Assembly: GCA_030490835.1 (NCBI GenBank)
Contig: CM059972.1
Coordinates: forward strand, 35,629,452 to 35,693,451
Direction: 5' to 3'
Length of the DNA stretch: 64,000 nucleotides
Origin: Annona cherimola
Taxonomy: Eukaryota > Streptophyta > Magnoliopsida > Magnoliales > Annonaceae
Shown: in pieces, positions 20,311 through 33,846 of the stretch
How the letters are laid out: every line of letters begins with the position of its first letter
How positions within the stretch are numbered: the stretch's first letter is position 1
Notes under the pieces: generated by a model
Databases searched by the model: none
The model's input: the letters and a program-made list of their open reading frames with translations, nothing else
What the model was told of the DNA's origin: nothing
Position numbers and translations under genes: made by a program

Positions 20311-23300
20311 CAATTGTGTAAGTTAATCTCCTACTTACCTTAATTTTTACATTACTTACTATTAAAATGTGATTCAGTTAGAGACTATTCTAATTAGCAT
20401 ATGATTCAAGAAATGCATATTTTTATCTTAAAAATAATAAGAAAGTAAACAAATAAAAAATAATAATATTATAAGGAAAATTGGTGGAAGAAATCGCAAG
20501 GAATTATATTAAAACAAAATAAAAGACAAAACAAAACTATACGAATAATGAAAATATTAAAAAAATATAAAAATGAGCCTAAATGAAAGAAAGATGATTA
20601 AAAGTCTTCTTGAAATTCTCCAAAATTTTATACATTAAGAAAGGAGAATTCTAGAATTTTTTCAAGAATTATAGTAAAGTTGCAAAGTAGCAGAAAACTA
20701 CACAAAAATTTACTTTAAAAATCATAAAATATTTTATGTAAGTCTAAATAATATGAAAATGGTGTCATTTGAAAGTACTTGAAGTCTACTTTCTAACCAC
20801 AAAAAATCATCTAAATCAAACATAAAATGAGAAAGATATATGCAAAATAGTGAAGGTATATCCTAATTTCTACACTATGTAGGAAATAGAAATAATTTTG
20901 ATTTAATTCATTAAAATATATTTAATGATTAGATAAATTTTTAAAAATTATATCATTAAAAAGAATATGAAAATTTAAATTCATCCATATATAATATGAT
21001 ATTTTGGGAGAAAAATATAAAAAATATTGAAAATCAATTGTTCAACATAGATTTCAGCTTAGGTACATCTTTTGAGGGCATCACAAGTGAGCTATCATCA
21101 ACTATAATAAGCAAATTTGTGCTAGAATTATCTACTACGTGCTAATTTAAGGACCCTTATCTAGAATTTATCCTAGCCTACCCAGGAGTAATTCTTACAC
21201 ACTAAATAAAGCAAAGAATAAGATTATAAATAGTCTACTTAAATAAGAAATTCATGTTACAAGCAAGGTCAGGTGAAAGGAGAGAAGGCAAAAGAAAGGG
21301 CAAGTTGAAGTGAAAGACAAGTGTAATTAGCAAAGAGGCAATTAATCTAGATTTAATTTATTTATTTTATATATTTGGGCTAGTTTCTTTCAAATGAATG
21401 ATTTGGATTATGATTATAAGGCTTAGATTATGATGATTTAATTATTATAGTAAAAGTGTCCTAAAGACATTGTCTTTTAAAGATGTTTCAGTAAATTAGT
21501 GATATCTTCCTCAACTTAAAATGGAATTTGATGAGTAAATAGTCCAAATTAATTTAAAAAATGATATCTATAACTTTCAAAATAACGACCTTTAGGAGGT
21601 CATTCTTAGGAAACAAGACAGACGTATTTTCAGCACTCTCCTGAGTAGCTAGGTGTGTCCCTTAATGATTAAATCCGATCATTAATTTGATGATCAAAGC
21701 AAAGTATGATGATGTTAATAATTTATAGGGAATGTAAGCATAAATTTTGTACCTTTAAATTTAATTGATCATAATTTAGCATAACTTTTTAAAAGATATT
21801 TAACACATACCTTAGAAGAAAAGCTTCTATTTTTATTATATATGCACAATGTAAGATAAATCAGAAGATTTATGAATTATCGATTTAGTATAACTCAATT
21901 TACATCAAGAAAGATTTAATGGTCCACTAATAACATTAAGAGGTTAACACATAAGTATAAAAACTTGGTTTAATTAGTTTAATAGCAAAAACCACCAAAT
22001 ATAACAAGACTACCGAAATGGTGAGAGCAATTGTTAGTGAATGATGAGGTCTAAGGTTTGAATCATCTTAGACTTATATTTTGATATTTTAATATTAATA
22101 TTATTCAATAAAGTATAATATTTATAAAATAGTCATAGTGAATAACAAAGTGATGAAGCTTTAAGATTATGACAAGGGTTCAAATAATTTTAAATATTAA
22201 ATTATTTTATTTATCATTATTAAATTTAAACACCAAAATATTTCGAAATATAAATCCTTTCAAAAATATTATTATTATTGGAAGGAATATACCGTTAAAT
22301 TTTCATAAATTAAGTTGTGAGTTTGAGCTACAGTTAAGAAATTTAAAAGGAAGTCCTTGAAATGATGAGGTCCACGGTTCAAATCACCTTGGACTTATAT
22401 TTTGATATTCTAGTATCAATATTAATATTATTTAATAAAATATAATATTTATAAGATAGTCAAAGTAAATCGCAAAGTGGTAAAACTTTAAAGTTATGAC
22501 AAGGGTTCAAATAATTTTAAATATTAAATTATTTTATTTATCACTATTAAATTTAAACACCAAAATATTTTGAAATATAAATCCTTTTCAAAATATTATT
22601 CTTATTAGAAAGGTTAAACTATTAAATTTTCATGAATTAAGTTGTGAGTTTGAACTAGAATTAAGAAATTTAAATAAATAATAATAATAACAATAATTTT
22701 TACACTAACCTTACAAAAAGAAAAGAAATCCTAAAAATTAATATTTCTATCCTAATTATTAGAACAAGGAGAAAGAGAAAGGAACGACAAGAGGAGAGTT
22801 TTCTTGAAAAGTCATTATGAAAGGTAAGTAGGCAATACTTTTAAACTTTTCTACTCATTTTGTATAATTGTTTTCTGGTATTGTATTGCCAAGAATGTTG
22901 TAAAAATATTTGTGAATGAAAGATGCTTGAAATAGAATTTTCAAATGTATTTTATGATAACATGCACATATCATATCATATGTTGTGAATGTAATGTATG
23001 GAATGACCCTGTAGAGTTGAAATAGGAAGTGAAGTTTCTGAGGAAACTGAACCCAGTCACATGATTATGAGTTTTTAAGGGGTAGCGCCTAAAGTCATTT
23101 CAAGTATCCTCTAAACTGAAGCACGATGATTATGGTTCATATAATGCATTTATAAGGATATAAATTTCATGAAACTGAGTTACACTTTATTTTCTATGTG
23201 CCTACTTAATGAGTAACATACTCATGCCTTTTTAAATTAAAATATGGTATTGCAGGCTTAGGATGATGGAGTAGGTATAAGTACAACTCAAGGATAGACT

Positions 23301-23400
23301 TATATCCATTATCTAGTTTCTTAAAAAATAATTTGTCATATTTAACAAGGAGATTGTAACATTTTGGATTAAAAATCTCGATGTATAGACGAACTTGATT
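20311..23400. other. Decayed LTR-like AT-rich sequence
   Basis: Non-coding. Phrases such as those near 20700-20880, and a GGTAAGTAGGC followed by CCTACTTAATGAGTAACATACTC near 22822-23230, resemble the style of the Gypsy LTRs elsewhere in the window. No matched termini, PBS or polypurine tract were found. It contains the duplicated unit at 22041-22677. Confidence 0.4.
22041..22677 (+). repeat. Tandem duplication, two units of about 321 bp
   Basis: Unit 1 starts at 22041 and unit 2 at 22362 (both ATGATGAGGTC). Identity is high over almost the full length and ends with AAGAAATTTAAA in both. Each unit has two GGTTTGAATC/GGTTCAAAT motifs resembling a tRNA-type B box. Confidence 0.9.
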
Positions 23401-25171
23401 TACTCTTTTGGAAAAAAATGTAGGGTGAAATTTAATAATTTACAATGAATTGATTCCTAAAGTAAGGTAAACCTCATGGCATCTTGTGTCGCAAACCAAT
23501 CCAAGTTTCACCCTTAATATGGTCTTAAGAGTTTCAAATATTAAAATTTATTAAAATTTCAATTATTTAAAATATTCCAAATATTTATGAAATTATAAAT
23601 ATATAATATAATATTATTGGGAATTGACTATTTTAACAAGTTCAAACCAAACCAATCCCTTTAGCTTTTGGATCACCGGTCCGATTCTTACAACATTGAC
23701 CTTAAGGATGTCTTGTTTAGGATATATCCTATCATTTCCTTGAGGTTTTGGGTGGGTCGACTACATAGTAGTGCCTAAAGTTTGTTTAATTGACACTTTT
23801 TATCCCTTAAATTTTCTATTTGCAAAAACAACATTCAAGTTTCAATAATATATAGTTTTAATCCCCAAATTTGAAAACTGTATAGTTTTGTTTCTCTAAT
23901 TGAAGTTCTCTATTAGCTGATCTTTGATGACGTTCACAAATAAATATTATTTTAAGAAAAATGATAAATTTACCTTTCTTAGTTGTCATGAAAGGTAGCC
24001 ACTAGCCAAATGAAATTCACTCCCATCTTAACAAACTGCCTCTACTTTAATTAAAATGGGCAACCGTAGAAATAAAAAATTATTTCCTTTGAAACTTTTT
24101 TATCATATAGTAGAAAATACATAAAAAAATTTTATAAATTATTTAATAAATTATTATATGAGATCTGCACTTGTAATAAAAATACAAATAGAAACTCAAT
24201 TTGTAAAACTTATTTCTCTTTAAATTATAATTTTTGATTTTCTTGAAAATATATTATCATTTAATGTAAAGTTTTATTTTCTTCACAACTCTCTTTATCA
24301 TTTGATAAAGAAAATATTTAAAATTTATTATAAATTATTCAAATAAGATATTAATTAATAATCTACACTTTTAATAACAAATACAACTAAGATTTTAAAT
24401 TTTTAAAATTTGTTCTTTTTAAATTATAATATGTTATTGCCAGAATACCCAAACAGTATTGAACTGATACAATGTTCATTTGCTTTGGCTTTTTCACAAA
24501 TCTCATCAATAGTACTTGCATTATTATTATATATATAAATTATTTTTAAAAATATTAAATAATTATTTGAAATTTTAACAAAAATACTATTAGAAATTCA
24601 AAATTTTAAATTTTTTCTCCTTAAATTATAATTTTTAAATTTGCGTGAGAGATTTTTATTATTTAATATAAAATTCTATTTTCTTTTAAAAAATAAAACA
24701 TACATATAAAATTACTATAAATTATCTTTGAAAAATATTATTTAATAATCTACACCCAATGCAATCACCACTAGAATCATTCCAATCTATGTTTAAAATT
24801 TTATATAAGCTTCCTACCCTCATCTGGATAAATATTCTTAAACTTTTATAGTAATATAAATAGGTTTCTTGTTTATTTTTAAAAATTAAAAACCTATTAT
24901 ATGACCCTAAAAATTTTGAAAATTTTATACAAACTCGTTTAAGTAGGGCCCATAAATTTATAAAAAGTATATGAAAATATATTGGGGAATGGAAGGTAGG
25001 CAACTTCAATCTTTTTTTAATGATGATATGTTCATCCATCTCAATTACTGAGAAATGTTGTTAGGGCAGCTGTTGAATTGAGGACTAAAATTATATATTA
25101 AAGAAAGTCGATAGTTAATTTTGCAAATAACAAACTCATGGGGTAAAAAGTAGTAATTAAAAAAATTTAGG
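23401..25171. other. AT-rich intergenic DNA with a degenerate ~200-bp repeat
   Basis: No coding region. Between about 24060 and 24760 three diverged units share TTAAATTATAATTTT or TTAAATTATAATATG (near 24219, 24417 and 24630). No 5' LTR for the adjoining Gypsy gag could be located here, so it is lost or too decayed to recognise. Confidence 0.5.
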
Positions 25172-26570
25172 GTGGCTGTAACCATGAGAGAAGCCATGCA
25201 GCAGGCTACCGAGAATGGGCAACCCAGACAGCAGACATAATTCAAGGTCTGTAGGAAAGGATTCGGCAAGCACAATTAGGGGGAAATGAGAGAGAAAACC
25301 CGGCTCAAGCGGCAAACCCTACCCCAACATTGGCACCAACGGGAGACGAGGACAACATTTTATAAGCAGACCGAAAGGCTATTAATGCCTTTTTCGCCCA
25401 ACGTCCTCTTAAGTTCTTAGGCGAACCAGACCCCATACAAGTCGAGCAGTTGATGACAGAGATTAATAGATTATTTAGAATATTTTCATGTAATGACAAA
25501 ATGAAGGTCTTATGTGCTATTCATCTATTAGTTAAAGATGCTAATGAATGGTGGTAGACCTTGCTAATCACCATGCCACCACCGAATGAGGTGACCTAGT
25601 AGACTTTTGTAGAAGAGTTTAATAAGGAGTACCTTCTAGTGCGATTCCAGAGTCAGAAAGTAATTGAATTTGAACGGCTCTACCAAGGAAGGATGTCGAT
25701 CGCCTAGTATGCAACAAGATTTAATGCATTAGTAAGGTATGTGCCTTCGATTGCCAATGTACAAGAAAATAAGGCACAAAGGTTCCAACAAGGACTTAGG
25801 TCATATCTGAGAGAGAGCCTTACACCTTTATTAATCAAAGATTATGCATCAAGTATATAGAGGGCAATGGCGTTGGAAATAGAGGCACTAAGGACCAAGG
25901 AAATAAGGCAAGGGCAGAGATTTTTCAATCCTGGTGTTACGGAAATTGAAGTAGGGAAAGAAAAAAGTAAGAAAGGAGGAATGGGGAAAGGAAAAGCCAA
26001 TCCCAAGAAGAGGAATTCCCCAGTTTGCAAAAAGTATCAAAAATGCCATCTAGGAGAATATTTGAAAGGATCAAACAATTGTTTTAAATGTGGTAAAATG
26101 GGTCACATGGTAAGGGACTATGGAACAGCTAAAGCAAAAATTATTAAGTGCTTTGTTTGTGATGAAGTAGGGCATATCACCCAAATTATCCAAATAAGGC
26201 ACAAGGAATAGAAGGGCGAGGAAGACCAGCCCAGCAAAAGATAACTGCAACTGCTAACAGACAGGGCACTTCCACAAATCCAATGCAGGTGCATGCGTTG
26301 ACTCGTACTGAGTCACAAGAGCAAGAGGAGAGTGGTTACAGGTATGGTTTATATTTTAGAAAATTCTATCGTAGCATTGTTTGATTCTGGTGCTACGAAT
26401 TCATTTGTAGTTTGTCAATATGTAAGCACTCATGCACGGCTCGTAGAGAAAATAAACAATATTATTCATGTAGAATCCCCTATATATAGGTTGGCCAGTA
26501 TTAGCCAAGTATGTAAAGCATGCCCAATTAGGATAGGGTCAATGATATTGAAGAGGACCTAATCTTATTG
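25172..26570 (+). pseudogene. gag: Chromovirus gag and protease, decayed
   Basis: Reading across stops gives a Gypsy gag core (AFFAQRPLKFLGEPDP, then VRFQSQKVIEFERLYQGRMS and RFNALVRYVPSI). Two damaged zinc knuckles follow (CFKCGKMGHMVRDY and CFVCDEVGHITQI, each lacking its last Cys). The protease segment ALFDSGATNSFV at about 26377-26410 keeps its catalytic DSG. At least six in-frame stops or shifts make it non-functional. Confidence 0.88.
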
Positions 26571-29500
26571 CCGATGACGAAGTTCGACATAATATTATGG
26601 ATGGATTGGCGAAGCCAATGGGGAGCCAACATAGATTGCAAAAATAAGAGGGTGTTGTCGAAATAGCTCCAGATAGGAATATCACCATCGGCAAGTTAAG
26701 GCAGCCTAAGGATTCTACAATACTGATATCATCAATGAAGGCAGTTAAGATGGTCTGCCAACAATGTTAATCTTATTTAGTGTCAGTTAGTATAGTGGAA
26801 GGGAAGGAAATGAAAATGGATTAGATTCCAGTTGTCAATGAGTTCCTGAATGTGTTTCCAAAGGAATTATCTGAATTACCCCCAGAAAGAGAAATGGATA
26901 TGGTAATCGACATCATACTGGGCAAATCCCCGATTTCCAAGACCCCTTACCAAAATGGCTCTAGCGGAAATGAGTGAGTTGAGAACTCAGATTCAAGAGC
27001 TCCTAGATAAATTCTTTATTAGACCCAGTGTGTCATCCTGGGGACCTCAGTGTTGTGTGTTAGGAAAAAGGATTGGAGTTTAAGACTCTATATAGATTAC
27101 AGAGAATTAAATACAGTCACTATAAAGAATAGATATCCCCTTTCTTGAATTAATGACTTATTTAATCAACTAAAAGGAGCAACGATTTCCTCTAAGATAG
27201 ATCTACAGTCAGGGCACTATCAATTGAGGATTAGTCTTACTGGTATTCACAAGATAGCCTTTCGGACTAGATATAGATACTACGAATTTTTGGTAATGCT
27301 ATTTGGACTTATGAATGCCTTTGCTGTATTCATGGACATGATGAATAAAGTATTTCGAGATTATTTGGATCAGTTTGTTATGGTATTTATTGATGATATC
27401 TATTACTCAAAGTCAGAGGAAGAGTATAAAATACATCTCCGAAGGGTATTAGAAAGGTTAAGGAAAGAGAAGTTATATGCCAAATTGAAGAATGTGAATT
27501 CTGGTTGAAACAAGTAGCATTTCTAGGTCATATTATATCTGAGAAGGGAATTCAAGTTCACCGTTAGAAAATTGAAGCATTGCTTAACTGGCCGAGACGA
27601 ACAAGTATTATAGAAATCAAAAGTTTTCTAGGGTTGATAAGCTTTTATCGAAGATTTGCTGAGGGATTTTCACAATTATTTGTGCCACTAACTCGATTAA
27701 CCCGAAAGAGAGTTAGATATTGTGGTCAGATGGATACAAAAATAGTTTTCAGAAATTGAAGCAACAATTAGTAGAGGCACCTATTCTAACTCTACCTAAA
27801 GGATATGATGGGTTTATTTATGGTCTATAGTGATGCTTCAAGAAAAGGATTGGGATGTGTACTCACGCAAAAAGGAAAAGTGATAGCCTATGCATCCTAA
27901 CAGCTAAAGCCAAATGAGGTGAATTACCTTACACATGACTTAGAACTTGCGGCAGTGGTGTTTGCCTTGAAAATTTGGAGACATTATATATATGATGCCA
28001 AATGTGAAATATATATTGATTATAAAAGCCTTAAGTATATTTTTACTCAAAAGGAGCTCAATATGAGGCAAAGGCAGTGACTTGAGTTATTAAAGGATTA
28101 TAATCTTAATATACTATACCATCCAAGTAAAGTTAACGTAGTAGCTGATGCATTGAGTAGAAATGCTAGCATAGTACAGTTACTCTAGAGGAAGGATTGC
28201 TTCGGGAAATGAGACAAATGAAGTTGATAGTATGCCCACCGGGAATACAGGTAAGGTTATCTCACATGCAAATACAATCCTCATTGTTTGAACAAATTAA
28301 GACTGCACAGCAGAATGATTTGAATTTACTAAGGTATGTAGAGAAAATGAGGCAGAAAGATTCGAATAAATATACCATAGATGATCATGGTATATCTTGC
28401 TGAATGGAAAGAGCAAATTTTAAAGGAGGCACATTTCTCTCCATTTTCTATACATCCAGGAAGCACAAATATTAAGATCTAAAGAAAGGATACTGGTTGA
28501 ATAATATGAAAAGGAAAATTGCAGAATATGTAACTAAGTGTTTGACATGTCAAAATGTAAAAGCAGATCATCAACAAACACCTGAAAAATTACAATCACT
28601 TAAAGTTCCTGAGTGGAAATGAGATGACATTACCATAGATTTTATAGAAGGGTTACCCAGAACTCAAGGTAAAAATGACACTACATGGGTAATAATAGAT
28701 CGATTATCTAAAGTTGCACATTTCTTACCCATAATAAGAAATTTTACTATGGAGAGGCTAACCAACATATATTATAAGGAGATTGTTCGTGTCCACGGGG
28801 TATGGAAGTCAATAGTGTCTGATCGAGATACTACCTTCATGTCTCGATTTTGGAAATATTTACACCAAACCCTAGGCACACAGCTAAAGTTTAGTACTAT
28901 ATTTCATCCCCAAACTAATGGGCAAACAAAGCGAGTAAACCAAATCATTGAGGATATGCTCCAGATGTGCACATTAGAGCTCAGAGGATCATGGGATGAA
29001 TATGTTTCCATAACTGAATTTGCCTACAACAATAACTACCAATCAAGTATTCAAATAACCCCTTTTGAAGATTTATATGGGCAAACATGTCAAACCCCAT
29101 TGAACTGCGATGAAGTTGGAGAAAGAAAGTTAGCCCCAAACTTGTCTAGAAGAATGGTAGAGAAGCTACAAATGATACGCCAATGTATACTAACAGCCAA
29201 AGTTGGCAAAAGAGTTATACAAATTGCAAGAGAAGGGATTTGAATATCCAAGTTAACGAACTTGTGTTTATTAAAGTAACACCATTCAAAGGAGTCACAA
29301 GGTTTGGGAAAAGGAATAAACTGAATCCCAGATATATTCGGCCGTTTGAGGTAATGGAGAAAATTGGAAAATTAGCCTACAGGGTAGCCTTACCTCCAGC
29401 TTTAGCCTTAGTCCACAATGTGTTTCATATTTCCATGTTGAGAAGGTATATACTAAACCCACCCATATCATGATAGCGGAAAATTTTCCAATTCAAGATC

Positions 29501-29673
29501 ATTTAAAGTATGAAGAAAGACGGATCAAAATTTTGAATCATAAGACACAAAAGCTTCAGAATCTGGAAATGAAATATGTCAAAGTCCAATGGAATTAATA
29601 TTCTGAGAACGAAGCAACATGGGAACTACGGGAAGAAGTTGAAAGAAAATATCCTCAGTTGTTTAAAAAGTAA
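26571..29673 (+). pseudogene. pol: Chromovirus pol (RT-RNase H-integrase-chromodomain), decayed
   Basis: RT keeps [16 protein letters not shown] with the Asp pair at 27392-27397. RNase H contains [29 protein letters not shown] and VVADALSRN. Integrase contains CLTCQN, the Asp regions near 28650 and 28815, and PQTNGQTKRVN, where Lys (28929-28931) stands in place of the usual catalytic Glu. The C-terminus (29480-29670) has VKVQWN and ATWELREEVERKYPQLF, a chromodomain-like tail typical of Tekay/Del-type chromoviruses that may guide insertion to particular chromatin. RT before integrase identifies Gypsy. Multiple stops and frameshifts are present throughout. Confidence 0.92.
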
Positions 29674-29698
29674 TTAGTTTTAGGATAAAATCTATTAT

Positions 29699-29711
29699 AA
29701 GGGGGGGAGGA
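29699..29711 (+). other. Polypurine tract of the forward chromovirus
   Basis: AAGGGGGGGAGGA lies between the pol stop (29671-29673) and the LTR start TGTGAAAC at 29713. Confidence 0.85.
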
Positions 29712-30702
29712 TTGTGAAACTCAGGATATTTTGAGACCAATGAATGTAAATTAGAAATGTTATAATTATTAATTATATGCCTTGAGTTAGATGGATGAGA
29801 TTAAGGAAAATGATTTAGCAAGGTGATTAAGTTAATCACTCTTTCTTAATTTGGATTAGTGTGCACAAAAGTCAAATATGGTGTAGGAAATGATGAGTTG
29901 GCATGTTTAATTAAATTCCGTTATCCATGTCATTTATTAATAATTATTGGGTAAGTTAGGTTATTTCTTAATAAATTCGTAACATGAAGTGTATAAAGGC
30001 AAATTAGCATGAAACTTGGAGGGTAAATACATGTTAACATGTCCTACCCAATGAATGGTGTGGATTATAATAATTATGATTAAAATATTATGATAATAAT
30101 TAAATTTCATGAAATTGTATGAAATATTTTCAAATGCTTATACCTTGATGTAGGATGATCATTTTGAGATGAAATTTTTTTATGGATGGTTAAAACAAGG
30201 TATTTTACAATATGAATAGATTTGATTAAGTCAAATTTCATTGCAAAGTACTAAACCACTTATGGTTAATAACCATTGAACTTTTACTTTCAAAAAGTGA
30301 CTTATAATTAATGAAAAGTTAAGGTAATTAATGACTCAATGTGAGGTGTCTTATGGAGGTAAATTAGGACAAATTTTCTTTAAATAAAGCTACAACAAAA
30401 TACATAAAGTTACAACTGCATTAATGGGAATTAATTAGGGGGAAATTGGGCATCTTTTCACATTCGAAAAAAAGGGAAGGTCAGCTGATGTATGGACGTG
30501 ATCACCTTGGGATGGGTGCTAATTTAGACCATCCGTATAAAAAAATATTAAAATAGCAATATGTGGGTGAAAATGTGATAACGCATAATAGGATAATGAC
30601 TGCAAATTTAAACATGAAAATGATGTAGAAATTAAGAATTAAATACATTAATAAAAAAGAGGCAAAAAGGAGGTAGCTTGGTCATTTTTTGTGGACAGCA
30701 AC

Positions 30703-33700
30703 TGTGGCGCCCCGAACTGAGGCGTCCACATAGGCCTTACTCCGAGATCTTGTCTATTGGTAAACGTGACTCAGGATTGTTGCCCTGATCACACAGCGGG
30801 TTCTTAATTAGATCTCATCCAAATTTTTTATCATTTCTTTCTTTTTCTTTTCTTTCATCACATAAACATGTACTCATCATCATTCATAATGGACTTATCC
30901 ATATCATCATAAATCATCAACTTCTCATATTATTCATAACTTCATAATTTCATACAACCTATCTCCTTTTTCATCATATCCCATTGGGGAATCTATTCAT
31001 ATAAAAATCTACTAACCTTTACAGATTTCTCTTTTCCTTTAGCAACACATGCCCTTCATCTCTAGGCTTTCCCTACACTTGTCTGAGGTTGGGAAAACAA
31101 AACATGAGTCGAAACTCAATAAGCAAGCATTTTTCATTTTAAATGCATTTCTCTCCATTCGGTAGAAGACACTTACCAAGTGATCAACTACCAACGAAAT
31201 AGAAACCTTTTCGTAAACCATGTTTTTGAAACCTTTCATAAACCATTCATGTAAACCATTCGTAAATGCATTTCTCTCCATTCGATAGGAGACACTTAGC
31301 AAGTAATCAACTATCAATGGAATAGAAACCTTTTCATAAAAATCATTTCATAAACATTGGACGTGAAAATGCTTCCTTTCCACTTCTGACATAAACCTTC
31401 GTGTGCGGGTACGCTAGCCTAGGGAACATCTCACATAGCATGGTCCAATACACCAGCTGTCTCCGACTTGGCCTCATCAAGGGGAACCTCTCTTCCTCTT
31501 GACGCCTACATGGTTCCTACATGCATGACTTTTGATTTCCTGGCATTATATACCTCTTACACTAGGTGACTTGTCATTCTCATGTAGAGAATTATTTGCA
31601 CCATCCCTTAAAAACATCATTTCAAATCCATGCTTTCCTTTTCAATCCATGTATGAAAATGCAATGCATTCATTCACACATAACATTCCTTTGCCTCCAC
31701 CTCTGGGGAGGACGCCATCGGCACACAGCCCATACGACTCGTTAATAGTGAAGGGAGACCCTCTGATCCACTTTCTACCTCCACTAAAGTCTCTTCCTTG
31801 TGCCCTCACTTCTCGAGAGGACGCTATCGGCACACAGCCCTTGCGACTTGGCAATGGTGAAGAGGGATCCCCGATCATACTTCCTCCACCAAAGCCTCTT
31901 CATTATGCATCGTACATGTGCACATGTCCATTAACATCACATGATATCAATATGCTGACATGACTTTTCATAAAAATTCATAAACATTCATCATTTCAAA
32001 ACATTATAGGAATGATCACCCTTAAACACATTTCATAAATACTTGAGAATAAAATCACATTTTCAAAGTTGTGCTTGCTTACCTCCTCAGTTTATGTCTT
32101 CCACATTTTCCTTTCCTTTTCCTATACAAGGAAAAATGATATTTTATCTATATTTTTCCATGTCTTAGATTGCTTCCCATGTATGCTTTATAATCGTTTA
32201 TTACCTCATTCCTATAGAGGTTAATCTTATAAAGATATTTGGTCATTACCTCCTTATATGGATTTTTTTATCCATAAATCTTTTAAAAATTCCATCCATA
32301 ATCCTCATAAAATATAAAAATAAATCCCTATTTTTTCCCCAAAATCACACAGGTCATTGTTCATAGCTATTGTAGTAATTTTACTGTTCACCCGATGTTA
32401 CTGTTCACAACAACGTGGGTTACTATTCATGGTTTCCAAAAATTGACATTTTTTCTAAAAATAAAGAATGTCATGATATAGCTCTCAGTTAATATATCAT
32501 GGGAAAATTCTTGAATTTTGAATTTATCATCATTAACTTTGCTAAATAAATCATTTTCTCCATATACTAAAAATTAACATAATTTCACTTAAGCAAAATC
32601 CTTAATTTAAAAAATTATGAAATTAATATATCATCATTTCAACATCATATTTATCATATTCATTTATCCCGAATCATCAATTATCAATTTTGGAGCATTA
32701 TTTACACATATCATACGCTATCTTCCCGAATGCTCTATCTTCGCTCTAAATTTTCGATGTTTAGGCATAATTACGTTTGGGCATTATAAATTTACTTATT
32801 TTCTCATGCTTGGGCATTATCTAAATATGGTTTTACCCTACTTAACATTCAAAAGAAATTTGGATAGAATTCACTTACCCAAAGTGGAGATATCCCATTT
32901 TTTCTCACACTTTCTCTCTCTAACTTCCTCCTTTTCTTTCTTGGACGTGTGGGGGGTGTGGGAGCTGGGCTTTGCTCAAGTTGGAGCTGGGTGAATGTGC
33001 TCTTGGATGTCCACCCCTGCCCCCTATTTATAGGGTTTAATTTTTCATCAAATTGGAATTTACCCCCTTGCTTGAGGTATTAAATTGCAAATGTATTTTT
33101 TATAATTTTAAAAAGTGCATGGAGCCTTGTGCAGCTCACCCTAGGCCTTATCTAGCCCCCCTATGGCAGCCCTATTTTTCTAGATTTTTTTATTTATTAA
33201 AATTTATTTATTTTAAGCGACTTAAATCCTAGCCCTTGATTTATGATCATGATGAATTTGGACTGTTGATTTTGGTCAATTATCCAACCACCCCCTGCCA
33301 TGCCCCTGCCATAGCTTCTGTTTTATTTAATTTTTTTATTTTTTAATTATTTATTTTAATAAAAAGTCAAAAGTAACATTAATTGAAAAGTTAATTTACT
33401 TTTTTATCTCCATTTGATGTTTCATCTTGACCCTTAATTTGTGATTTTCATCACATCTTAACCCATTTATCATGTTTATCATGAATTTTTATCCATCTAT
33501 AAAAAATTTCATCGAAATCCGACGTCCGGATAATTTTTCACTAAAATCCAAAATTGGATTAAAATATAAAAAAGAATTGTTATTTTGTCCTGTAGTGATT
33601 AAATCTCTTTTTCGTCTTTTTTTGATTAAGTTAATCCAAGTGATTAACTCTTAATCACGTGTCTTAATCCCAAGGTTAGTATTCACATGCACTATTCACA

Positions 33701-33846
33701 TGCACAATTCATCCAAATTTCATAAATAATTATTTTAACCTCTATTCACACATATTTCATACTCATGAATGTATATTTCCCACATAAATTACCTACGGTT
33801 TACAACCCTAAGGTTTTATACACGTGTCTAAGATCGGAATTTCACA
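30703..33846 (-). mobile_element. Solo LTR, family A (copy A1)
   Basis: On the + strand it begins TGTGGCGCCCCGAACTGAGG and ends TTCACA; in LTR sense TGTGAA...CCACA. It is flanked by exact GCAAC at 30698-30702 and 33847-33851. No internal region is present, so it is a solo LTR left by recombination. It has a TATA-like CCTATAAATAGGGGG on the reverse strand near 33016-33031. It is longer than A3 partly because of an internal duplication at 31693-31901. Confidence 0.95.
31693..31901 (-). repeat. Internal tandem duplication within LTR A1 (~109 bp)
   Basis: The unit with GGAGGACGCCATCGGCACAC (31693-31797) is repeated in diverged form (31802-31901). The A3 copy (about 37200-37320) and the A4 copy (about 54080-54190) have one unit. 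The long ORF across it is a by-product and not a gene. Confidence 0.8.

Noticed and set aside
31532..31963. 143-codon ORF in LTR A1, with related ORFs at 37176-37433 and 54047-54265
   Set aside because: Present because the LTR is repeated. Frames and ends are not conserved between copies, part is a tandem duplication, and it matches no known protein.
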